The notes beneath the pieces were generated by a model. It ran no database searches. It was not told where the DNA came from and saw only the letters and a program-made list of their open reading frames with translations. From NCBI GenBank assembly GCA_025450195.1, contig JANWHW010000015.1, positions 1-64,000 on the forward strand: DNA of 64,000 nucleotides. The letters run 5' to 3'. Numbering within the stretch: the stretch's first letter is position 1; every line of letters begins with the position of its first letter. Source of the stretch: Solirubrobacterales bacterium (lineage in GTDB: Bacteria; Actinomycetota; Thermoleophilia; Solirubrobacterales; 70-9). Shown here piece after piece: positions 37,755 through 47,186 of this stretch. Made by a program: the position numbers and the translations under genes.

Positions 37755-38384
37755 ATGGACCAGACCCAGCGCAAGCCGGTCGTTCCTCTCGAGGCCGGCG
37801 GTGGCCCTGAGAACCCGCCCTGCCCCGCCTGCGGGGAGCCGCTGTTCGGTTGGATCGACGCTCGGCCGGGGATGGCAGGGCCGGTCAGTCGTTGTGAGAG
37901 TTGCGGGCTTGGCGCCGTCGGACAACCGGGCAATGCCGAGGACGCACTGGTCGAGCTCGATCGGTTGCGGGTCGAGAACAGGATGACAATCGCCAATCGG
38001 TCGGGCTTTTCGGCTTCCCTTGGTGGAGCCGGATGGGCCGGCTTGGAGCCCGGCGTTCGCTACCTGTTCACAGTCGAGGCCGTTAGTCGCCTGATCGCCC
38101 ACCGCGATCAGGTCGTCACGGCCCGCCGCTGGGCGCCCGGCCCGGCGATCCTGGCGATGTGGCAGACGGTCCTCAATGGCTTCACATTCGGCCGAAACGT
38201 GGCGCTGGGAGCCATCCACCGCAAGGACGCGGTACCGGCGGACAGCCGCTGGCAGCGTCGACTCGATGCGCTGATCAGCGTCGTCGTCGCGGTCCCGGCG
38301 ATGCTGGTCGCACTCCCGCTGGAGCTCCTCGCCGCCGCCTCACGCCGTGGCGGAGCCATCTCACTGCGCTTCGAACTCCTCTAA
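37755..38384 (+). CDS. Hypothetical protein with N-terminal zinc-ribbon-like CPxC/CxxC
   Basis: PPCPACGEPLFG ... SRCESCGLG; C-terminal hydrophobic VVVAVPAMLVALPLELLA. Confidence 0.7.
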   Translation: MDQTQRKPVVPLEAGGGPENPPCPACGEPLFGWIDARPGMAGPVSRCESCGLGAVGQPGNAEDALVELDRLRVENRMTIANRSGFSASLGGAGWAGLEPGVRYLFTVEAVSRLIAHRDQVVTARRWAPGPAILAMWQTVLNGFTFGRNVALGAIHRKDAVPADSRWQRRLDALISVVVAVPAMLVALPLELLAAASRRGGAISLRFELL

Positions 38385-38413
38385 GTCCTAAAGCGTCTCT
38401 CGCGCCGAGACGT

Positions 38414-38698
38414 CTAGGACAGGCCTTCGCGGGCCTCTCGCACCAGCGTCACAGCCTCCGGAAAGAGCACGCGGATCGCGTCTCGAACCTGCATCGCCTG
38501 CTGATCCGGGCTGCCCGACAGGTCGAGCTGGCTTACCGAAGCAACCGTCATCTCAACTGCCAGCTTGATCGCATTGTCGGCCCAGGCCACCCGCTGGGAG
38601 GATTGCATCTGTTCGGAGAGCTCCTCCATGCGTGCTCGGAACTCATCCGGGTCGCCGAACAGGTTGAAGCCTCCTTCCTCCATGCTCGACATGTAAGC
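38414..38698 (-). CDS. Small hypothetical protein
   Basis: Start MSSMEEGGFNLFGDPDEFRARMEELSEQ; helical, compact ORF. Confidence 0.6.
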   Translation of the reverse strand, partial: AYMSSMEEGGFNLFGDPDEFRARMEELSEQMQSSQRVAWADNAIKLAVEMTVASVSQLDLSGSPDQQAMQVRDAIRVLFPEAVTLVREAREGLS

Positions 38699-38774
38699 AA
38701 AACGCCGATCTGGCGGCACAGAGAGTTTGCTTTCGGCGCGCCACATGAACGCCCAGGCATCCTAGCTTCGGCCC

Positions 38775-39446
38775 ATGCACGAGCGGAGCAAGGCGGAGCG
38801 GGGAGCTGCCAGCGTCGAGCATGTGGGCTTGGTGGCATTGATCGCGCTGGTGGCGATCGGGATGCTCGCCGTTGTCGCTGCCGAGGGCGAGATCGAGGCG
38901 GGACGCGAGGTGGCGAGGAGCCTCGCCAAGAAGATCTCCTGCGCACCTCGAATGCCCGACAGCTGCCGGCATCACCCGCTGGTACCGGCCTACGGGTGGC
39001 CGGTGGCGCGGCTGGTGCGGGCGCTGGCCCCGCAACCGGTGGCGAAGCCAGGGCGCTCGGGGCTGCCACTGGTGCCGGTTGACTTCCGCCGCTGTCGGCA
39101 GGAGAGCTGCTCGGTGCCTCAGCCGGGCGCTGGTGGAGCTCACCTCACAACCTCCGGTCGCCGCACCACGGCCTTCACTGAGGTAATCGACCGGCGTCGC
39201 TCGATGGGCTGGGTCGAAGTCACCTACTGGCTCTACCGCCCGTCGCTGGGCTGGGAGCGCATATCGCGCCGGGCCGATCGGCTCCAGGTTGAGGCCGCCA
39301 GCGGAGTCAGCATCCTGCTGGCGGACGATCCCGCATTGGTTCCGCTCGAGACCCTGCCGGGGCGCGACCACTACGAGTTTCCAGCGGGAGAGCGTCCCCC
39401 CTGGCAGTGGCGGGTCCAGAGCGTCTACCCGGGCTGGTCAAGCTAG
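38775..39446 (+). CDS. Hypothetical protein with Flp/TadE-type prepilin-like N-terminus
   Basis: AERGAASVEHVGLVALIALVAIGMLAVVAAEGE: G, Glu at about +5, long hydrophobic helix; remaining ~190 aa unrecognised. Confidence 0.65.
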   Translation: MHERSKAERGAASVEHVGLVALIALVAIGMLAVVAAEGEIEAGREVARSLAKKISCAPRMPDSCRHHPLVPAYGWPVARLVRALAPQPVAKPGRSGLPLVPVDFRRCRQESCSVPQPGAGGAHLTTSGRRTTAFTEVIDRRRSMGWVEVTYWLYRPSLGWERISRRADRLQVEAASGVSILLADDPALVPLETLPGRDHYEFPAGERPPWQWRVQSVYPGWSS

Positions 39447-40111
39447 TCGAGCGGTACCCAACCTTCCCCTTCTGTCACTCGCTCGAAGCCAAACCAGAGG
39501 GAGTTCATCGCGGTCGCGACGACCTGCTCGCGAGGGACGCCTGGGTGGTCGGTCCACCAGATCGCCAGCCCCTGCAGAACGCCGCGGAGCACAACCCAGG
39601 CCATTTCCAGGCCCTCGCCGATGACCGATCCGGCCAGGCCCTCGGCGCCAGGCTCGGCAGCGAAGAGAGGAAGGATCGCGGCGCGGCTTCTAGCTGCCAC
39701 CTCGGCGTGCATCGCATCGACGTCGGGATCGCCGCTGGCCTCTCTGAAGAGCATGAGCCCTGCGAAGGGGTGGCTCTCTATATACGCGAACCATGCATCG
39801 ATGGAGCGTGCGAAACGCTCGCGGGGCGGATCGTCGCCCGGCAGATGCCGCCGCCAGACCTCCCGCAGCTCGGCGAAGTGACGTTCGAGCAGCCGCCTGT
39901 AGAGATCGCGCTTGGAGGCGAAGTGGTCGTAGACGACCGGGGGCGTCACCCCCGAACGGCGAGCGATCTCGTCGATCGCCGCCCCCGGGTAGCCCCGCTC
40001 CGCGAAGACCTCGGTGGCCGCGGTTTCAATCACTTCGCGCCGCGCTGCGGCGGTCATCCGTCTGCGCGGTGCTTCTTCCTTCTTCGTCTTTGTTGACAAC
40101 CTAACGCTCAC
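39443..40111 (-). CDS. TetR-family transcriptional regulator
   Basis: TAATEVFAERGYPGAAIDEIARRSGVTPPVVYDHFASKRDLYRRLL; actual start may be TTG at 40099. Confidence 0.93.
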   Translation of the reverse strand: MSVRLSTKTKKEEAPRRRMTAAARREVIETAATEVFAERGYPGAAIDEIARRSGVTPPVVYDHFASKRDLYRRLLERHFAELREVWRRHLPGDDPPRERFARSIDAWFAYIESHPFAGLMLFREASGDPDVDAMHAEVAARSRAAILPLFAAEPGAEGLAGSVIGEGLEMAWVVLRGVLQGLAIWWTDHPGVPREQVVATAMNSLWFGFERVTEGEGWVPLD

Positions 40112-40150
40112 TAGGTAGTTTCTCGGACCCTTACCTAACGGATACTAGGT
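40099..40150. promoter_or_regulatory. Two copies of a TetR-type operator palindrome
   Basis: ACCTAACGCTCACTAGGT (40099-40116) and ACCTAACGGATACTAGGT (40133-40150): ACCTA-N8-TAGGT twice with 34-nt spacing in the divergent TetR/CrtA-like promoter region. Confidence 0.8.
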
Positions 40151-40178
40151 TAGCCAGCCAGGTAGATGGGAGGGCCAA

Positions 40179-40870
40179 ATGGTCGTCTCCGTGCAGATCG
40201 CCGAACTAAGCGCCAGAGCAGGATTGGCCGTTCTCGCCAAGCCCCCGCGCCCCCGTGACGTGCCGGGGCTGCGTTACGCGGAGCGGTCTTCACGGCGCCG
40301 CTCGGCGGAAGCCTGCTACCCGCACCCCACCTCGACGCGGTGGCGCTAATCGCCGCTTGGGACGACGACTCGGCCTTCGAGCGCTTCGCCTCGCATCCGC
40401 TCGCCGAACGTCTTGCCGGCGGCTGGCAAGTACGGCTGGAGCCGCTGCGCCTCTCCGGAGCCTGGCCCGAGATCCCCGGGCTGCCCGAACGTCAGCTGCC
40501 GGTTGCCGACGAGGAGTCGGTTGCGGTCCTCACTCTGGGCCGGGTTCGACCCTGGCGCGTCCTGCCGTTTCTGCGCGCTGCCGCTCCGGCAGAACGCGAG
40601 GTCGTCAACGAGCCTGGCCTGCTGGCCTCAACCGGCTTTGGCCGTCTACCGCGCCTTGTCTCGACCTTCTCGCTCTGGCGCACCGCGGCAGCGATGCGCA
40701 ACTACGCCTACCGCGACGGCGGCAGCCACCTGGCGGCTGTAAACGCCGACAAGGCACGCCCCTTCCACGGCGCCTCCGCCTTCATCCGCTTCCGCCCCTA
40801 TGCCTCCAGCGGCAGCTGGGGCGGAGGCGACCCACTGGGTCAGGATGCTTTGGCGGACAGCTTCTCCTGA
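40179..40870 (+). pseudogene. CrtA-like (spheroidene monooxygenase family) gene split by a -1 frameshift near 40283
   Basis: Frame 1: MVVSVQIAELSARAGLAVLAKPPRPRDVPGLRYAE (40179-40283). Continues in the next frame as AVFTAPLGGSLLPAPHLDAVALIAAWDDDSAFERFASHPLAERL...LVSTFSLWRTAAAMRNYAYRDGGSHLAAV. Confidence 0.72.
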
Positions 40871-41826
40871 TCGGCCTCTTCTTCCGCCTGCCGAATCAGC
40901 CCCCGCCAGTCGGTGGTTCGGAAGACGAGCAACGTGGCAATGAAGCCGAGCACGATCGACCATGCCGACATCGCGATCTGCGTGCCAACCGAGTAGGAGA
41001 GGACAGCTGAGCGGGAGGGGCCGTGAAGCGTCGCGACAAGGAGCGCCTGCTGGGCGCCGATCCCGCCTGGCGTAAAGGGAACAACGCTCGAGATCGCCTG
41101 CACGCTCATCACCAGCATCACATTGCCGAACGAGCCGCCGATGCCGAACGCCTCGAGGAAGAACCAGAAGGCACCAAAACGACAGAGCCATCCGACCCCC
41201 TGCCAAGCGGCAACCCGACGCAGATAGCGGCGCGGCTGGGTGAGGATTGCGACGCCCTGCTTGACCTTCTCCCAGAACCTCCGCACCCGTTTCGCAAGCA
41301 GAGCTATTGCGACGACGATCGCGACCAGGAGCACCGCCGTGGTGATCGCCAATGCCTTCGGGTGGGCGGCCCAAAACGAGATCTCGAAGGCAGGCAGCTT
41401 CGGCAGGCGAGGCGGGCGGGGCAGCAGGCCTTGAGTGATCGCGTAAAGAAGGACGAGCACCCCCGCCGCGACGTCGAAGATCGTCTGCACGAGGAAGGAC
41501 GAGGTGACCGCCGGGTAAGAGGAGTTGGGGATCTGGCGCTTGACCAGGAAGACTTTGGTCACGTCACCGGCTCGCGCCGGGAGGATTGCGTTGATCCCCG
41601 CCCCCACAAGGTAGGCGCCGCTCAGCCTCAAAAACGAGATGCGAGCGTTGGGATAGGCGACGCACAACACGTTGCGCCACGCCCACGCCCGAGCCAGCTG
41701 CATCGCAGTGAGCAAGCCGAGAGCCACAGCGAAGGGCACCCAATCGATCCGGGAGAGATGTGTGAAGAACTCCCCGGTTGCGTTTCCGAACGATTCGAGG
41801 CTGGAGGCGAGGTCCGCTGGGTGCAT
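40840..41826 (-). CDS. Lysylphosphatidylglycerol synthase TM-region/UPF0104-like integral membrane protein
   Basis: RLSGAYLVGAGINAILPARAGDVTKVFLVKR ... SVVPFTPGGIGAQQALLVATL. Confidence 0.88.
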   Translation of the reverse strand: MHPADLASSLESFGNATGEFFTHLSRIDWVPFAVALGLLTAMQLARAWAWRNVLCVAYPNARISFLRLSGAYLVGAGINAILPARAGDVTKVFLVKRQIPNSSYPAVTSSFLVQTIFDVAAGVLVLLYAITQGLLPRPPRLPKLPAFEISFWAAHPKALAITTAVLLVAIVVAIALLAKRVRRFWEKVKQGVAILTQPRRYLRRVAAWQGVGWLCRFGAFWFFLEAFGIGGSFGNVMLVMSVQAISSVVPFTPGGIGAQQALLVATLHGPSRSAVLSYSVGTQIAMSAWSIVLGFIATLLVFRTTDWRGLIRQAEEEADQEKLSAKAS

Positions 41827-41910
41827 CGCAGCTACACTAGCCCGCTCTTGTCAGACGCTGAGACCATCCAGTCCGCCCATGCGGCGACGCGAGATTCCGC
41901 CGATGAGGCG

Positions 41911-42837
41911 ATGTGCGCGCGAGCCCGCGAGCGCTACACCGGCGACCGCAAAAGCAGCTTCCGCCGCCGAAGAAAGCGCCACGCCCAGCTGCCCAATCTG
42001 ATCATCGTCGGCGGCCTGAAGTGCGGCACCACCAGCATCCACCACTACCTCGGCCTGCATCCGGAGATCCAGATGTCGAAGCCGAAGGAGCTCAACTTCT
42101 TCGTCGAGGAGCTGAACTGGGACCTCGGCCTCAACTGGTACGCGAGCCGCTTCGACGACCGCTTCAAGGTGCGTGGCGAGTCCTCGCCTCACTACACCAA
42201 CCTGCCCCGCTTCACCGGCGTGCCCGAGCGCATCCAAGAGCACTGTCCCGATGCGAGGCTGCTCTACATGGCGCGCGACCCGATCAAGCGCATCCTCTCG
42301 CACTGGGTGCACGCTACCGGCGCCGGCTATGAGACCCGCGAGCTGACGCCAACCCTGTCAGCGCCCGACTCCTCCTACATCCAGCGCTCGCTGTATTGGA
42401 TGCAGCTCCAACCCTATTTGGAGCTGTTCGACCGCTCGCAGATCGAAGTCATTACCCAGGAGGAGCTGCAGTCAGAACGCGAGGAGACGATGCGAAGGGC
42501 CTTCCGCTTCGCGGGGGTCGACGAGGGCTTTACCTCCGAGCAGTTCGACCGCGAGTGGGAGAAGTCGAGCGCCAAGCAGGGTGACAAATACCAGCTGATG
42601 GAGAAGCTGGTCAGGCTGCCTGGCCTCCGCTCCTTCGACCGCAACTTCGACCGACTGCCAGAGTCGCTGCGCTGGCTCGTCGAGAAGGTCGTCCACGACC
42701 CTGAGAAGCCACCGGCGCCAAAGCCGGAGCTTCCCGATGACCTCTTCGAGACGATCCGCAGCCACTTCGGCGATGATGTCGCCTCACTTCAGCAGTTTGT
42801 TGGCCGCGAGTTCGCCGGCTGGCATGATTACCGATGA
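41911..42837 (+). CDS. Sulfotransferase family protein
   Basis: NLIIVGGLKCGTTSIHHYLGLHPEIQMSKPKELNFF (5'-PSB loop) and ARLLYMARDPIKRILSHWVH (3'-PB). Confidence 0.92.
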   Translation: MCARARERYTGDRKSSFRRRRKRHAQLPNLIIVGGLKCGTTSIHHYLGLHPEIQMSKPKELNFFVEELNWDLGLNWYASRFDDRFKVRGESSPHYTNLPRFTGVPERIQEHCPDARLLYMARDPIKRILSHWVHATGAGYETRELTPTLSAPDSSYIQRSLYWMQLQPYLELFDRSQIEVITQEELQSEREETMRRAFRFAGVDEGFTSEQFDREWEKSSAKQGDKYQLMEKLVRLPGLRSFDRNFDRLPESLRWLVEKVVHDPEKPPAPKPELPDDLFETIRSHFGDDVASLQQFVGREFAGWHDYR

Positions 42838-44339
42838 GTATGGGCCCAGGGGAGAGACAGCCGATGCGCAAGCGCGCCCGCCGCCGCTTGGCCATTGTCG
42901 CGTTTTTCGCGATCGCCATGCTGCCGGCGCTGGATGCAGGCGCCGCCGGCGCCTCGACCACGACCTACCTGCGGCCCAACGCCGACATTTCCTCGTCCGG
43001 GTCCTGGGCCGTGGTCGGCGCGGGGACGGCGTGGGAAGCGCTGGCCGACAACGTGACCGAGGCACAGGTGCCTTCCAGCTCCGGCTACATAGCCTCCAGC
43101 GGAGCCGCGGGCCAGACCACGGTCGGCCTGAAAACGATGTCGCTGGCGGGAGCCACCGCGGTTCAGATGACCGCCTGGGTGTACACGGCCAACGCTAACG
43201 AAGCGATCGTCGATGTATTCAAATCAAGCGCGGGGGGCAGCGTTGCAAAAGCTTCCATAACCAGCCCTGGTTGGAACCCCATCCCCCTTGAAGAACCCCT
43301 GAAACAGCCCGAACTCGACACTGCGGTGCTGAAGATCAGATCTCTGCTGTCACAGCCCCAACAGGTGAAGGCGGCATTCCTCGCGGTCACCTACACCCCG
43401 TCTCCGCCGAAGGTGTACTGGGGCTCATGGATCGACGGTGATGTCTACGGGAGCAGCGGCGACGCACCCTGGACCAGCTCGACCTGGGACCTCTTCGAGG
43501 CCCATGCCGGCAGGGCGCCTTCGATCGTGCACTTCGGCCAGCCCGCACCGTGGACCCAGGCCTTCGCCGCCAAACCGCTCGAACTGACCAGGACGCGGGG
43601 CGCCATCCCGCTGGTAGACATGGGAAGCAACGGAGCCAGCCTTGCCGAAATCGCCAGCGGGGCGAAGGACTCCTACCTCATCAGCTGGGCAAGCGCGGTT
43701 CGGAGCTATGGGAAGCCGTTCTTCCTGCGCTGGGACTGGGAGATGAACGGCACCTGGTTCCAATGGGGGAAAGAAGCCGCTACGGACCCTGCCCAGTACA
43801 AAAGCGCCTGGCGTCATTTTCATGACATCGTGGAAGCCAAGGGCGCCACCAACGTAACGTGGGTGTGGTGCCCAAACGTGAGGTTCACAGGCAGCACCTC
43901 GCTGCCCTCGCTGTACCCAGGTGCGGAATACGTCGACTGGACTTGCGCCGATGGCTACAACCGCGGGACCAATCCGCTCAAGCCGAGTAGCTGGACCAAG
44001 CTCTACCCCTTGTTCTTGTCCACCTACAACGCATTGCTGAGCCTGGCGCCGGAAAAGCCGATCATGATCGGCGAGATGAGCTCAACCGAGTACGGCGGCT
44101 CGAAGGCGTCGTGGATCGCCGATGCGTTCTCGACCCAGCTGTCGGTCAAGTTCCCGAAGATCAAGGCAGTGAACTGGTTCAACTGGAACATCGCCAAGGA
44201 CGGGGGTCGCTGGGACTGGCCAATTGAGTCCTCAGAATCCGCTCAGGCGGCCTTCTCCAACGTGATCTCGTCGCCCTATTACGCAGGAAACACCTTTGGG
44301 GGCCTGCCAAGCCTGACGCGCATCCAGCCGCTGCCGTGA
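42834..44339 (+). CDS. Secreted GH26-like glycoside hydrolase with N-terminal beta-domain
   Basis: Signal peptide RLAIVAFFAIAMLPALDAGAAGA; FFLRWDWEMNGTWFQWGKEA and KPIMIGEMSSTEYGGSKASWI. Start overlaps the sulfotransferase stop. Confidence 0.82.
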   Translation: MSMGPGERQPMRKRARRRLAIVAFFAIAMLPALDAGAAGASTTTYLRPNADISSSGSWAVVGAGTAWEALADNVTEAQVPSSSGYIASSGAAGQTTVGLKTMSLAGATAVQMTAWVYTANANEAIVDVFKSSAGGSVAKASITSPGWNPIPLEEPLKQPELDTAVLKIRSLLSQPQQVKAAFLAVTYTPSPPKVYWGSWIDGDVYGSSGDAPWTSSTWDLFEAHAGRAPSIVHFGQPAPWTQAFAAKPLELTRTRGAIPLVDMGSNGASLAEIASGAKDSYLISWASAVRSYGKPFFLRWDWEMNGTWFQWGKEAATDPAQYKSAWRHFHDIVEAKGATNVTWVWCPNVRFTGSTSLPSLYPGAEYVDWTCADGYNRGTNPLKPSSWTKLYPLFLSTYNALLSLAPEKPIMIGEMSSTEYGGSKASWIADAFSTQLSVKFPKIKAVNWFNWNIAKDGGRWDWPIESSESAQAAFSNVISSPYYAGNTFGGLPSLTRIQPLP

Positions 44340-44384
44340 TCGCATAAGGCGAGCAACCCCGGCGGACGCGGTTACGCTGCGACG

Positions 44385-45116
44385 ATGCGCCGTCTGATCC
44401 CCGACCTCAGCGAGACCACGGTCGGGCAGCAGCTCGACTCATACCGGCCGTGGGAGTGTGCCCATGAGGATCGGCCCTACCTCGCGATGAACTTCGTCGC
44501 CACCGTGGACGGGCGGGCGACGATCGGCGGCGTCTCGGGGCCGATTGGATCGGATGCCGATACGGCGATGCTGGTCGGCCTGCGAACCCGCTTCGATGCG
44601 GTGATGATCGGCGCCGGGACGATGCGCGCCGAGCGCTACGGACGGCCCGTGGCCGACCAGGCGGTTCGCGAGAGCCGGGAGCGGAGCGGCCTCCCGCCCG
44701 ACCCGTTGATGGTGATCGTCAGCGGCCGCCTGGACCTGCCCTGGGACGCGCCGCTCTTCACCGAAGGCGCCGGGCAGGTGCTCGTCTTCACCGCCTCTGA
44801 GGTCGAGCCGCCAGACACAGCGACCTCGCTGCGGGTCGTACACCACGAAGACGACGTCGATCTCATCGCGGCATTGCGTCACCTGCGCCACGAGCACGGC
44901 GTACGCGCCGTCCTTTGCGAGGGGGGGCCGCACCTCTTCGCCGAGCTCCAGGGCCTCGGCCTCGTCGACGAGCTGTTCCTGACGACCGCGCCGAAGCTGG
45001 CCGGCGGCGGTGCCCCTCGCATCCTCGAGGGAGAGCTGCCGGCGGCGGGCGAGCTTGAGCTTGCCTGGCTGCTGGAGCAAGACGGCGAATTGTTCGCCCG
45101 TTACCGCCGACCCTGA
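44385..45116 (+). CDS. RibD C-terminal/dihydrofolate reductase-like pyrimidine reductase
   Basis: RPYLAMNFVATVDGRATIGG, DAVMIGAGTMRAERYGRP, VLCEGGPHLFAELQGLGLVDELFLTTAPKLAGG. Confidence 0.88.
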   Translation: MRRLIPDLSETTVGQQLDSYRPWECAHEDRPYLAMNFVATVDGRATIGGVSGPIGSDADTAMLVGLRTRFDAVMIGAGTMRAERYGRPVADQAVRESRERSGLPPDPLMVIVSGRLDLPWDAPLFTEGAGQVLVFTASEVEPPDTATSLRVVHHEDDVDLIAALRHLRHEHGVRAVLCEGGPHLFAELQGLGLVDELFLTTAPKLAGGGAPRILEGELPAAGELELAWLLEQDGELFARYRRP

Positions 45117-45173
45117 GCGGCGCCGGCCCGCTAGCGTTGCGGCGACCCAGACCCGAAGAGAGGACCGAGCCCG

Positions 45174-46436
45174 ATGGACTTCAAGCCCAGCCCCGCGGTC
45201 GAGACGTTGCGCGAGCGCATCCTCGACTTCATGGACGAGCACATCTACCCGCAGGAGCGGGAGATCATGGAGGCGCTCGACGCGGAGGTAGCTCCCGGCG
45301 TCCCCTACCCGAAGATCCTGGTCGAGATCCGCGAGCGTGCCCGGTCGGAGGGCCTCTGGAACCTCTTCATGCCCGACGAGCGCTTCGGCCCCGGGCTCAC
45401 CAACTGGGAGTACGGGCTGCTCTGCGAGGAGATGGGGCGAAGCCCGGCAGCAGCGCCAATGGCCTTCAACTGTTCGGCGCCGGACACCGGCAACATGGAG
45501 ATCCTTGCGGAGCATGGCAGCGACGAGCAGCGCGAGCGCTGGCTGGAGCCGCTGCTGGAGGGACGAATCCGCTCCTGCTTCTCGATGACCGAGCCCGAGG
45601 TCTCGGGCTCAGACCCGACCCTGCTCCAGGCGCGAGCGGTGCTCGACGGCGATGAGTGGGTGCTCGACGGCCACAAGTGGTTCACCTCCGGCGCGGTCGG
45701 GGCCGATCTGGCGATCGCAATGGTCGTCACCGACCCTGAGGCCAATCCCTATGCCCGCGCGTCAATGATCTGCGTCCCAACCGATACGCCCGGCTTCAAC
45801 CTCGTCCGGCCGATTCCGGTGATGGGGCACGCTGCCGGGCCCGGCCACTGCGAGATTCGCTACGAAGAATGTCGCGTGCCCGCCTCCAACCTGCTCGGTG
45901 GGCAGGGGATGGGCTTCGTCGTCGCCCAAGACCGGCTAGGCCCCGGCCGCATCCACCACTGCATGCGGGCGATCGGCACCGCCGAGCGAGCCCTGGAGAT
46001 GATGTGCCGCCGCGCCAACGAGCGAGAAGCGTTCGGCGGGCCGCTCGGCGAGAAGCAGTTCGTCCAGGAGGCGATCGCCGCCTCGCGGATGGAGATCGAC
46101 CAGGCGCGCCTGTTGACGCTGTATGCGGCGTGGAAGATGGACACCGAGGGCAAGCGCGCCGCCCGCCAGTCGATCTCGGCTATCAAGATCGTCGCCGCCA
46201 ACATCGTGATGAACGTCCTCGACCGGGCGATCCAGGTGCATGGCAGCCTCGGCATGACCGACGACACCCCGCTGGCCGCGCTGTGGCGCTTCAGCCGCAT
46301 GCTGCGCCTCGCCGACGGCCCCGACGAGGTCCACAAGATGGTCCTCGCCCGCCGCGAGCTGAACCGTTGGGCAAAGCGCGCCGAGGCCGCGGCGGCCGGG
46401 GAACTCGAGCCGAAGCACGCCACGCGGATGGTTTGA
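45174..46436 (+). CDS. Acyl-CoA dehydrogenase family protein
   Basis: CFSMTEPEVSGSDPTLLQARAVLDGDEWVLDGHKWFTSGA, QVHGSLGMTDDTPLAALWRFSRMLRLADGPDEVHKMVLARRELNRW. Confidence 0.95.
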   Translation: MDFKPSPAVETLRERILDFMDEHIYPQEREIMEALDAEVAPGVPYPKILVEIRERARSEGLWNLFMPDERFGPGLTNWEYGLLCEEMGRSPAAAPMAFNCSAPDTGNMEILAEHGSDEQRERWLEPLLEGRIRSCFSMTEPEVSGSDPTLLQARAVLDGDEWVLDGHKWFTSGAVGADLAIAMVVTDPEANPYARASMICVPTDTPGFNLVRPIPVMGHAAGPGHCEIRYEECRVPASNLLGGQGMGFVVAQDRLGPGRIHHCMRAIGTAERALEMMCRRANEREAFGGPLGEKQFVQEAIAASRMEIDQARLLTLYAAWKMDTEGKRAARQSISAIKIVAANIVMNVLDRAIQVHGSLGMTDDTPLAALWRFSRMLRLADGPDEVHKMVLARRELNRWAKRAEAAAAGELEPKHATRMV

Positions 46437-46475
46437 AAAAGAGGCCAGGCCACACCTCAGCCTGGCCTCTTTTTC
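46434..46475. terminator. Perfect-stem bidirectional terminator hairpin
   Basis: gaaaaagaggccaggc-cacacctca-gcctggcctctttttc. Confidence 0.88.
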
Positions 46476-46490
46476 GAGAACTACTCGGTT

Positions 46491-47186
46491 CTAGCCGGCG
46501 ATAGCGAAACCGCCGACGAAGCATTCGGCCTGCGCCGAGGTCCCTGGGAACACCGGTTCAACTTCGGGATCAACGTCCCGAATCTCGACCGTGACATTGG
46601 TTCCACCTGGTTGGTTGTAGCTGAGGCTGTAGATGTCGGTGAAGGTCCCCTGGTCATGACCGTCATCTGCATCGAAAGTCTCGCCCGGGTTGAAGTCTTC
46701 ATCTACGTCGTAGTCATGATCCTGGGGGGTAAAGAAGTCAATCCAGGCATGGGCCACAGAAGTCGTAGCCTCGAGCTGGACGCTTCCCCCTTCCGCGCAG
46801 AGCGCAGTGATCGTCAGCCCACCGAGGCTGAGGATCGTCTGCGTGCCTGGCCCTTCATTGGCGGTGTAGAAGATCTTCGCTACCTGATCCGACTTCGCCG
46901 CGCTGTTAGCCCTATTCGCGCTGGGCACGGTGCCAAGGGTGCCTAGGTCGACATCGGCGCCGGTCAGAGAGCCGTCTTTGACCTTGGAGCCATTAACCGC
47001 GTTGTTCTTTATCTTCGCCGTCGTCACCGCGTTCTTCTTGATCTTGCTGGCGGTGACCGCGTTGGCTTTCAGCTGGTTGGTGCCGATCTTGCTCGCCGCG
47101 ATTGCCGTGGCACCGCCGAGCACCATAAACACGGCGATCGAAGACATCACGTTGGCGTAGGTAATCCGTTTGCGTATCTGCTTCAC
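46491..47186 (-). CDS. Repetitive stalk-head surface protein 1
   Basis: MKQIRKRITYANVMSSIAVFMVLGGATAIAA anchor/signal; QLKANAVTASKIKKNAVTTAKIKNNAVNGSKVKDG repeats; LGTVPSANRANSA linker; unique C-terminal domain. Confidence 0.85.
   Translation of the reverse strand: MKQIRKRITYANVMSSIAVFMVLGGATAIAASKIGTNQLKANAVTASKIKKNAVTTAKIKNNAVNGSKVKDGSLTGADVDLGTLGTVPSANRANSAAKSDQVAKIFYTANEGPGTQTILSLGGLTITALCAEGGSVQLEATTSVAHAWIDFFTPQDHDYDVDEDFNPGETFDADDGHDQGTFTDIYSLSYNQPGGTNVTVEIRDVDPEVEPVFPGTSAQAECFVGGFAIAG

Noticed and set aside
40283-40350. Programmed -1 ribosomal frameshifting in the CrtA-like gene
   Set aside because: No slippery heptamer or clear downstream pseudoknot seen; a single-base deletion or sequencing error is simpler.
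41023-41910. Long N-terminal extension of the sulfotransferase ORF
   Set aside because: Overlaps the opposite-strand UPF0104 gene and is low complexity; the credible start is ATG 41911.
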